Below, in pieces: positions 1-8,103 of a stretch of DNA of 23,839 nt (the first letter of the stretch is position 1; each line of letters begins with the position of its first letter). This stretch comes from Ettlia oleoabundans. Its lineage: Eukaryota; Chlorophyta; Chlorophyceae; Chlamydomonadales. The position numbers and the translations under genes are program-made. Where the stretch lies: contig JAAMXP010001872.1 in NCBI GenBank assembly GCA_019693395.1, positions 1-23,839 on the forward strand. Direction: 5' to 3'. The notes beneath the pieces are model-generated. The model saw only the letters and a list, made by a program, of their open reading frames with translations. It made no database searches and was not told the origin of the DNA.

Positions 1-24
1 CCCCCCCCCCTGCTCGCCCTGCAG

Positions 25-1330
25 AGCGCCGCTGCTGCCAATCCTTTCGGGACCTTTGGGAGCTCTGCCAGCGCAGCTGCCAGCAGCCCCTTCGGAGGCA
101 GCATGCAGGCCACCCCAGCAGCGCCATTTGGCACTCCCGCCAAGCCCGCAGGCTCCGTGTTCGGAGCACCAACAACGTTTGGGTTTGGGCAGCAGGCAAC
201 TGGTAAGCGTGGCTGCATTGGCTGCGTCAACTCACAAGCAGCATGCACTGTGCTAAGCTCTTCGGCCAAAAACTGGCTGCTGTACTGCACCATCTATGTG
301 CTAACCTCTTCTGCCATGTGTCGCTGTCTATCTTGCACCATCCATGTGCTAACCTCTTCTGCCAACATGTGGCTGCCTCATGTGCTAAACTCTGGCGTAA
401 TGGCACATTTCACGCATTCCGCCGCACGTACTAATGCTCATTTGAATGTGATGTGTGCTATTTGAACTACGTGTATTACCATTTTGTGCAAAGCCACCCC
501 TGCAGGATTTGGTGCTACAGCAAGCCAGCCCGCTTTTGGTGCCCCAGCCACCCCCGGTTTCGGCCAGCCGGCGACGCCCGGCTTCGGCGCCGCCGCCAGC
601 CAGTCTGGCTTTGGTCAGCCCGCCGCTTTTGGCTCCGCTGGCTCACAGCCAGGCAGCGTGTTTGGTGCTCCTGCGCAGGCAGGAGGCGGGTTTGGCGCTT
701 TCGGGTAGGTGCCACCCGCTCATATCTCCACACACCGACCCCGGCTGTGCCTTGAAATCGCCACGTGCGCCCTATTCGTGCCCTCGACTGCACCAGGGCG
801 TTACACATTGGAAGAATACAATCAATTCAGTCTAGTCTGATGGTTTTATCACGCGTATGATCGTCCCGTTTTAATTTGCAGGCAGCAATCCAGCCAGCCC
901 GCCTTCGGTCAGTCTGCCGGTTTTGCTGCGGCGGCCCAGCAGGGCGGCGGATTTGGGGCTTTTGGGCAGCAGCCTGCTGGCACTGGCAGCCCCTTTGGGG
1001 GCGGAGGGTTCGGGTGGGTGCTGGCTTTTGAAGCACTGTCGCAGGCACACGCTGCTGTCGGCGGCACTGTTGGTGTCAGCAGCAACTGCTCCTGCCGTGG
1101 CGGCACTATTGTTCAGATTAGCCGAACAGCAACTAACGGGATAACATTGCATTTCACGGTACCCAGATTCTTGCTGATGCTCATGTGTTGACCATGCTCC
1201 TGTTATTTATTTGCTTCTGTGCCCCTGCAGACAGCAAGCAGGCGGCGGCGGTTTTGGAGCATTTGGCGGCGCGCCGGCTGTCACGCCACCAAAGCCAGCT
1301 GGCGGTGCCATGTGGCAGCCCCGCAAATAA
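25..1330 (+). CDS. FG-repeat nucleoporin, C-terminal part (5' end outside window)
   Basis: Four exons join in phase: 25-202, 506-704, 882-1013 and 1231-1330 (TAA 1328-1330), giving 202 residues. The product is almost entirely FG-repeat sequence, about 23 Phe-Gly pairs of the types PFG, AFG, GFG and VFG spaced by Ala, Gln, Ser, Pro and Thr. FG repeats form the disordered permeability barrier of the nuclear pore and bind transport receptors. The last residues are Pro/Lys-rich and end in AMWQPRK. I recall a Gly-Phe-rich tail ending in a short basic motif in plant NUP214-type proteins, so that subunit is possible, but no structured domain is visible and the subunit is not assigned. The left boundary is uncertain: CTGCAG at 19-24 looks like an acceptor, but the frame is also open from base 1. 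All three introns are GT-AG with gcag/tgcag acceptors. Confidence 0.8.
203..505 (+). repeat. Intronic minisatellite in nucleoporin intron (about 48-nt period)
   Basis: Within the intron at 203-505 the core TGTGCTAA followed by CTCTTC-like sequence recurs at 249, 297, 345 and 381, spacings 48, 48 and 36. The copies at 297 and 345 are nearly identical across TGTGCTAACCTCTTCTGCC. It looks like a decaying tandem array with no coding role. Confidence 0.6.
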
Positions 1331-3517
1331 GCCGGTCAAGGTTTTGTTATGGTGTTCGCTGTGTTGATGAACATGCTGCTGTAGTTGGCTTGCTGGAACC
1401 TGTGCATTGGCTCCTGTTGGGTGCTTTATTATCCAGCTCTTGTAAGCACCACTCGACAATATGCTTGGTATGCAACATCCGTGACTGCGGTCCTAGGCCT
1501 AGCCTTCCTTGCATAGCGCTGCACCATGTAATGCCTAGAAGCGGTTGTTGTTGTTGTTGTTGCCAAAGAAAGAAAAAAACAGCAAGGATAGATTTAGTTA
1601 ATCGGCAGACAATCTCCTGGTTGTCAAACTCTTCCGAAAGACGAACGACTTGACGGCCTATCGCGCGAGATGGCGTGCAGAAGCATTCAACTGTGCCAAG
1701 CCTCGATTTGTTTGGATATGTCAGCATCCAGCCGCCTGAATCGGCGGGGTCCAGCGGTGCCACCATTCCTGCCCTGTCGGATAGCCCGCGGCACTGCCAA
1801 GCCACACGCCCTGAAAGCCAGCAGCATCTATTTTGGCGGCAGCAACAGCAGCTACAATGCGATACCGACAGCAGTGACAGCGACAGCAGTGACAGCCGCC
1901 ACGCATACGCCGTAAAAGCCAGCAGCAGCATTTACGCAGCTTCAGCAGCAGCCGCAGTAGCGTGAGTAGCAGCGGTGACGGCAAGACATGGCTGGACAGC
2001 TGGCTGCCAGACACTGGCTGCACAAGGTCAGTGCGTTCGCTATAAATGATCCCTAAACGTGCAGAGCATTACACAGGCAAAATGTGGCTAGTACCTTGTG
2101 CAGTTGGGGAGTGTGCTAGCACACAGCCCTCGTGATGACCACAACGCATGCCATCGCTGTGCATCATTCTCTGCTTCTGCCCAAGGAGGGGCGGCCTCCA
2201 GCAGACAACAGCAGTTACTGGCAGGCGTTCACGCATGCAGTTACGCTCACTCCCTTTGTGCGACTGCCCCCCGCTGTTCGTTCTGCAGCACTTCTACTGT
2301 CGAACCACTCAGGCGCAAGTGCTGTGGCTTCGCAACATGTTGCGTTGCGTATATGTGGCGGAGAAGGAAATGCGGCGCTCTGTGGTTTGGTCGGCCGCCC
2401 ACATTGGCATTGTAGTTGTGGTGGCCGCCGTTACAGGTGCCGCATTTGGGCCGCCGGTTCCAGTCCTGGACTTTGCACTCTGGGCGGCAACAAACAGCCC
2501 CGTTCTTGGTGTCGTGAGCTGTTGGCTGATCAGGAGGAGCTGCCTTGCCATCATCTCTTAAATGGCCTATTTTCACGCTTCGAGGCTGCATGCATTACAG
2601 ACGAAGTACCGTAATCTGTCGCGGAGCCTGAGGGCAACATCCGCAACCAGGTGCCATTATGGTGCTGGCTTGACCCTGCCTGAACAGCTGTTGCTACAAT
2701 TTTATGTTGCTATTGTTCGATTGTTGCATGCGCCCCCTTTTTCCGTCCACCTGGGTGGCACCCATTGCTCTTCAAATCTCCTCGCACACCAAAATCCTAA
2801 CATTGTACAGTGCCGCATGCCTGGTAAATGTGTGCTTCCCTGCTTGCTCATACCCTTTCACACCGTTCTCCTTTGCTTGATTTCTATTGTGCACTACTTC
2901 TTACATATCCTATGCATTATTTGTTGCCTGATTTCGTCCATGATAAGCCAGTGTATGCCCCCATCCGTAAACATCAGCAAAGCACCTCAGCTGGCCTCCA
3001 GGGCAGGGGCTGTGAATGGCACTAGGAAGTGTAGGATGCAATTGATGCAGCCCAACAACGGGTACTATGCGGTAACCGGTACACTGGCGTGAGTGTTTAC
3101 TTGCATTTGCAGGCCCAGAAGCTAGTTCAAGCCAGAGGACAAGGCAGGTAGGCTTAGGGTGCTGTAGCGAACCACAGCACAACATGCATATATGGTGTGT
3201 TATAATGTGGCAATACATGGGTGTTGGTCGCTTGGAACAGTGTGCTCGAGTGTGCATGGTAGGAGTTTGTTAGCAGGTGAAGTGAGCATTGCCGGTTAGT
3301 GTCTAAAGCTCAATACGTGAAGCAATATCAGACCACATTCCATGTTGCAGCAGCTGACAGTTTATGATGCCGGAAAGAAGCAGCTGCCGTGCCACTTCTC
3401 CCTGCCCCGCCACAAGTGCCCTATGGAGCCCTTCCTTCCGATTCCTGCCTTGGCAGATCGTACTTGGCCTGGAGCTGGTAAATCTTAACGCGATGGGGCA
3501 CTGCGAGGTTGTCAAGC
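1331..3517. other. Intergenic region, no supportable gene
   Basis: The stretch between the nucleoporin stop and the chromodomain-gene stop lies between convergent genes. It contains a (GTT)n run near 1543-1560, a CAG/GCA-rich patch at 1830-1960, and a TTACA at 2901-2905 that could be the minus-strand TGTAA signal of the chromodomain gene, implying a 3' UTR of about 0.6 kb. Open frames exist, the longest 194 codons, but they lack recognisable domains, plausible splice continuation or convincing composition. Confidence 0.5.
1441..1531 (+). promoter_or_regulatory. Candidate poly(A) signals (TGTAA) of the nucleoporin gene
   Basis: TGTAA occurs at 1441-1445 and 1527-1531, 111 and 197 nt after the stop codon. 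TGTAA is the common chlorophyte polyadenylation signal, normally 10-20 nt before the cleavage site. Which one is used cannot be told from sequence. Confidence 0.35.
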
Positions 3518-6500
3518 TCACACAAGGCCGCCCTCCTTGAGCAAGCTCTGACAAGCTTTGAGCCAGGCGTCTCGACCCTTGCGCTGCCATTCCTGCAGCA
3601 CTTCCCGGCACTGCAGGAAGAAGAGGGAGGCAAGGGAGGCGGCGCACATGGGGGGTTGGGCGTATAGGCAGGGTCGCAGGCTCTGCAGCCGCCGAGCAGC
3701 AAGCAGTCTGGATCAGTGCTGCAAATCAGACAGTGCGCAACAGTCCCTCTAGCAGTACAGTAGCCGGAAACCACAGCAAACAGCAATCTTAGCAGAGACG
3801 GCAGCAGCATATGTAAGCATGACCACGGCAATGTCCCAGGTGCTACTCCTGGCATTGCCGTCCAGGATCAAACCCCAACAGGAAGCCATGCATAGCATGC
3901 AACGCATTGTACAATAATAAACACAAACAAACAGAAAGGCAGGTGGTGCGACTCACGTTGCTCATGTCCTGCATCAGCAGCCACCCGTCTGCAGTGGGGT
4001 CCACCTCGTACCCCCGGAACTTGACAAAGTACGACACCTGCCCATCCTCGTCCTCGCGTTCTGCCAACTGCAGCAGGTGACAGCGACAGCACAGCATAAG
4101 CATGTGAGGCACGGTGCAGCACAGCATCGTCAAGGCCGGGCACGGTCTCAGATGCTGCCGGCTGCTGCTGCCTCTGCTGCAGCGGCGGCAGCAACAGAGG
4201 TAGCAATGGAACAGTGTAAGCAAATGCAGTCAACAACTGGGAGAGCAAGCCGCCAACCCAGCAAAGCTCACGTCAGCCGGCCAGCCCAGCACAGGCTGCA
4301 TTTCAACCTGCCAGTACCTCAGCTCGACCTGCCAGCGCAGCTTAAGTTCAGACCGCCAGTCGTCCCAGCCAACAAACACAGCACCAGCGTGTCGCTGGCA
4401 GCGCAAATGCTGCCAGCTCATCCGAGCTCAGCCTGGCAGCTAAGCATAGGCTGCCAGCTCAGCTCACCAGCGCTTCCACGGCATACTCCTCCTCCTCGTC
4501 GCCCTGGGGCGGGTTGAGCTTCCAGGTACGCAGCCGCTTGTCGCACTTGGGCTTGAAGCACAGCGCATCAGCCACGCTGCAAAGGCAAACCAATGATTGA
4601 AATGTAATCGTCCTATGCGGACACCACTTGTCGCGGCAAACAATTGGCTTTGGCATGGCCGTTAACTGCGAGTTCGACCAAACATCCTAAAGGTGCAACC
4701 AAAAGCCAATTTGTTTTGATTGGTGCACGCGAAAGCAGAAGCTGGATTTTGTGCTGCTGCTCATCTGCTGTTTCACATGGATCCCGCTAGGAGGCATGCG
4801 CGCCAGCTGTCTGCCTTGTTGCAGCGGCCAAACTTGCTGCAACAAGGCAGGCAGGCCGGCAGGTAGGGGGCTGAGACTTTTATGGGCTAAAAAGCAGGCT
4901 GCCCGTTCACTCACATGAGGCTCTGAGACCACACTCGGTAAAGCCGGCCGTCGTTGGCTTTGACCAAGTCGAACCTGGTGCGGGAAAAGGAGCAAAAGGG
5001 GTGGACTATGCGGCTGGCAGAAAGGCGGTCAGTAGAATTCCTCACAATTTTTCAACAATGGAATGGCTGGGCTGAGTTTGGCAGTACGAATCTCGGCCTC
5101 TTATCTTATTTGTGGCGATCTTGTTGAAGCCACCATGCAAAGCAGCCTCACGGTCGGCAGCCCCAAAAAACAAGAGGATGCTGTGCGGTTGCTCACCAGT
5201 GCACGTTAACCGTGCTGCCATCAGCCTCGACTTTCAGCGTGTCGCAGTCGCCCTCCCATTCGTCACCTAAGCGCTGTAGCCGCTCTGCAACCAGGGTTTT
5301 AGTGCCGAGCCAAAGTGCTCATTGATGATGACATGGGGGCGCATGCTTGGGAATCAGCACGTGCCTCTTAACAGTGAGCCAAGTAGGGGAAATACACAGC
5401 AGGTGGTGGGGGGGCCCGGCATGCTCCCACATGCTGCTGTTGCGTTTTGTCCCGCTTGAAAGCCCTCGGAAGAGATGGGCGACCATTGACCCTGTGCATT
5501 GCCCTGCGTTGGCACAAGGCGAATACAAGAGCCCGGGCAGCAGTTTGCTATCAGCTACACCCCAGCCTGGCCCACCTGACGCAGCAGGCGGCACCGGCTC
5601 CTGCTTATGCTGCTGCAGCACCTCGGGACCAGAGCCGCTTCCACTGCCGCTGCTCAGCGCGCTCTTGCTGGGTGACACAAGTGTCTGCTTGCCCTTGCTG
5701 CCACCGACCACCTTGCCAGACCCACTGGCTGGCGCCTTGGCGGTTGCGCTAGCCAACGCCTTGCCCTTGCCCTTGCCAGTCGCCGCCTTGCCGGCCGCTT
5801 CCTTGCCCTTGCTGCGGCCAGCTGGCACAGCGGCGGCTGCGCCACTCTCCACAGCAGCCTTTCCTTTGCCTTTGTCTTTACCTGTAACCTGCTGCTTGCC
5901 ACTTGTGCCTGCTATGCACGATTCACTCTCTCGCTCCAGTTGCTTCTTCTGCTGCGATTTTTTCGCAACCACCTTTGTCTGCCGCTTCGCAGGTGGTCCT
6001 GCCATTGCCAACCCAGCGTCAACATCGCCGCACACCTCGTCCCGTTGTTCCTCCGCAGGGCTGTCGTGGCCACTAGAGGGCACCACAGCTGCGGCAGCAG
6101 CCGCCGGCACCGCCACACTACCATGGGGCGGGTTGCCCAGGACGCTGGCAAGCCTCGACTTTTTCTGAGGGGGCGAGCCGGTTTCCCCGGATGCCGCTGC
6201 CCCCGCCGCTGCTTGCCGCTTCTTGGCCTCTCGCCGGGCCAGCACGGATGCCTCTAATCTGGCACCTGAGTCGGCTGAGAACTTGCCAAGAGGCTGCTTC
6301 TCCTCGTCCTGCTTGCAGGGGGGAAAGATGTAATGAGTGTGTTTTCAGAACATGGCAAGGAACAGGTTTGCATACGAATACGGATGCAAGGGCAGGCGGC
6401 ATGCAATGAGGAAGCAACTCACCCCGACAGCAGCACAAGGCATGCACCCACCTTCTTGCCAGTCTTCAGCTTGGCCGCTGCTGCTTTGGCGGGCTTGGAG

Positions 6501-7439
6501 GGGCGACCAGCTGCGCTTCCAGGCCTCTTGTTGGCCTTGTTGGCAGCACCTTTGGCTGCATTCCGCACTTTCAAAAGATATGTGTGAGCGTTGTCGCCTG
6601 TCAGCTGGTCCCACTCTGCCGCCCATCCCTCCTGCAAGTGGAGCGGCATGCCGCATGTTGCGTTGATTGCAGCATTCAACAATGGCACAGCATGCAACAT
6701 GCTGCATGCTGCAGTGCAACGGCTGATCGACTGATGCACAAAAAGTGTTTTGGGGTGCAGAACAGACTGTACCATGGCCAGGCATGCTGCATGCGGCTCC
6801 TTGCAAAGAAATGCAACACCCGTGTCGCTTGCCCGACAGCCAGTCAAAATGCGACCTAATACCCACTAAAATGGGCAGGCCTGGTGGGATTTGTCGCAGA
6901 CGAACAGTGGCTGGAGCAGCACCCACATACCTTGTGCAGTTTGCGGATGGCCTCAGGCAACCAGGGCTCTTGTGTCCACTCGTTGGTGACTATCAACCTC
7001 AGCTCCTCCAACCCAATGTAATCCTCATCGCTGCCATCCTCCCAGAACACAGCATACTTGAAGTCAGTGTCCATGGGGTTTCCCACCTTGGCTCCCTGCT
7101 TGGCGGGCGGGTAATAACAGGGCAGGCCATCTGCAGGCAGCAGGCAGGAAGATAAAGCGGGGTGGTGGTGCCGCAAGGTGGCGCCTCAGTGTTGGAAGCC
7201 TTCAGCATTCCGGAGGTGAGATGGGCACCGCGGCATGCATCATGCGTATCGCGATGGAAAACAACCCAAGCAGGGCAGCGTGTGGGCAAACGCCGCTCAC
7301 CGTGCTGCCCGCCCTTGCCAAACTTGCTCCAAAGATACTTGACCACGCCCCGCTTTTTGGTCCTCTCAACGACCTTCTCCACGATGCGGCCCACGAGCAG
7401 GAAGGCCGTCACCTCCTGGGGCAGCTCCACCTCCGACAT
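3518..7439 (-). CDS. Chromodomain protein with Tudor-like N-terminus, divergent partner of the methyltransferase
   Basis: Nine exons on the minus strand join in phase: 7439-7301, 7130-6931, 6631-6452, 6308-5576, 5284-5197, 4974-4915, 4576-4468, 4067-3957 and 3610-3518 (stop 3520-3518), 570 aa. Residues about 10-113 contain a beta-rich segment with YAVFWEDGSDEDYIGLEELR, which reads like a Tudor-type barrel. Residues about 140-415 are a low-complexity Lys/Ala/Gly/Ser linker with basic KGKGKA runs, probably disordered and DNA- or RNA-binding. Residues 418-485 hold a further compact segment (TLKVEADGSTVNVHWFDLV) of unknown type. Residues about 496-556 form a chromodomain: EYAVEAL, then SYFVKFRGY, then DGW, then a helix CREVLQEWQRKG. 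The expected methyl-lysine cage is Y498, F520 and Y523. The helix resembles that following the chromodomain of plant CMTs. I know no named family with this architecture. Likely nuclear and chromatin-bound. Confidence 0.82.
3557..4488 (-). other. Chromodomain-coding exons (aromatic cage intact)
   Basis: The fold is split over three exons: the first strand with cage Tyr (EYAVEAL, 4488-4468), the central sheet VSYFVKFRGY and DGWLLMQDMSN (4067-3957), and the C-terminal helix CREVLQEWQRKG (from 3610). Canonical chromodomains read Y-x-V-E-x-(I/L) ... Y-x-V-K-W-(K/R)-G-(Y/F) ... W-E-P. Here the central Trp is Phe, which is still aromatic. Methyl-lysine binding is therefore plausible; the histone mark read is unknown. 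Confidence 0.75.
4068..4467 (-). repeat. Degenerate CTGCCAG/CAGCT repeats in an intron
   Basis: The 400-nt intron between the last three chromodomain-gene exons carries, on the plus strand between about 4260 and 4465, many imperfect repeats of CTGCCAG followed by CAGCTC or CAGCTT at irregular 25-45 nt spacing. On the transcribed strand these give pyrimidine-poor AGCTG/CTGGCAG units. No function is evident. Confidence 0.45.
4812..4849. repeat. Perfect inverted repeat (hairpin) in an intron
   Basis: TGCCTTGTTGCAGC at 4812-4825 and GCTGCAACAAGGCA at 4836-4849 are perfect reverse complements with a 10-nt loop; the flanking C4811/G4850 extends the stem to 15 bp. It lies in the chromodomain-gene intron 4577-4914. 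Confidence 0.75.
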
Positions 7440-7843
7440 TCGTGCCCCGGCCTGCCCCGGCCGCTCTAGGCACTAGGAAGAGAGCCCAATACTCACTCGC
7501 GATTGCCCGTGCAGTTGCGGGCGCCTGCATTTGCCTGCATTTCGACTTTTCAAAGAAAATTCAGGCGAAGAAAGGCGCAGTAACACTCGTTGTTTTCGGG
7601 CGCGATCGCGTCTCTGCTGCACCATAACATTTGTATATATGCCATTCATTTGGCACCCTGCTCGGCGAACAGGAATTCGACCGCTAGCACCCTGCAATGC
7701 TGTGAGCGCGAACCCCTTGCTTTTCGGCGAGATGGCAGGTGCGACTTTGATGCCATCGCACCCAATGTTTTCCTGGCATTCCATTATCTGCAGCTGCCCC
7801 ATCCAAGCTGCACTCAAAACTTGTTGCGGCAGTAGCGCTCAAT
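7440..7843. promoter_or_regulatory. Divergent (bidirectional) promoter region
   Basis: Only 404-460 bp separate the start codon of the minus-strand chromodomain gene (7439) from the candidate starts of the plus-strand methyltransferase gene (7844 or 7900), so both genes must be driven from here or from overlapping elements. A 10-bp palindrome CGCGATCGCG lies at 7601-7610. No TATA box or known factor site is convincing. Co-expression of the two chromatin genes is an inference from this layout. Confidence 0.55.
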
Positions 7844-8103
7844 ATGGTTGGGCGGGAGCGGACGGAGCGTCGGAAATATATCACAAACTCTAATAGTGCA
7901 TGTCTGCATTCCCTTGGTGGCCCCCGACACCTGTCCATGTATGCCGCCTTGCCGCCGTTGCCCGCTCAACTCACCACCCACGCTGCCTGGCTGCAGACAA
8001 GAGGCAGACCCATCCTGCTGAGTTCTGCCGCGTCAAGGACTGTCGCCACCTGGCAGATGTATACGAGGGCGGCTATCGATGGCTGGGCGCTCCCTTGCCC
8101 TTG
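7844..8103 (+). other. Alternative first exons of the methyltransferase
   Basis: Two 5' models fit. Model A starts at ATG 7900 and reads straight to 8103. Model B starts at ATG 7844, splices 7916 to 7997 (GT at 7917, CTGCAG ending at 7996) and enters the same frame, giving a basic N-terminus MVGRERTERRKY. Model A gives a Cys/Trp/Pro-rich start that overlaps an intron-like pyrimidine tract. The shared part (HPAEFCRVKDC to WLGAPLPL, then DEVKRRYPNR) matches the pre-BAH segment of plant CMTs. An exon further upstream is not excluded. Confidence 0.45.

Noticed and set aside
1347..1931. 194-codon open frame on the minus strand
   Set aside because: Rich in Cys, Ser, Leu and Gln from simple repeats, no recognisable domain, and no supporting neighbours.
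1921..2042. Possible retroelement protease relic (LPDTGCT after a Ser-rich stretch)
   Set aside because: The motif does not fit the retropepsin pattern beyond Asp-Thr-Gly, and no integrase, reverse transcriptase or terminal repeat is nearby.
2247..2591. Minus-strand Cys/His cluster (CRPEC, CGTC, GGHHN) resembling a zinc knuckle
   Set aside because: Spacing matches no zinc-finger class I can name, and there is no transposase or gene context. It might be a decayed element but cannot be supported.
2562..3092. 176-codon open frame on the plus strand
   Set aside because: No domain, odd Cys/His/Leu composition typical of non-coding sequence, and no splice continuation.
5347..6168. 273-codon open frame on the plus strand
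   Set aside because: It is exactly antisense to the Lys/Ala-rich linker exon of the chromodomain gene, and its Leu/Pro/Ala composition is the complement of that linker.
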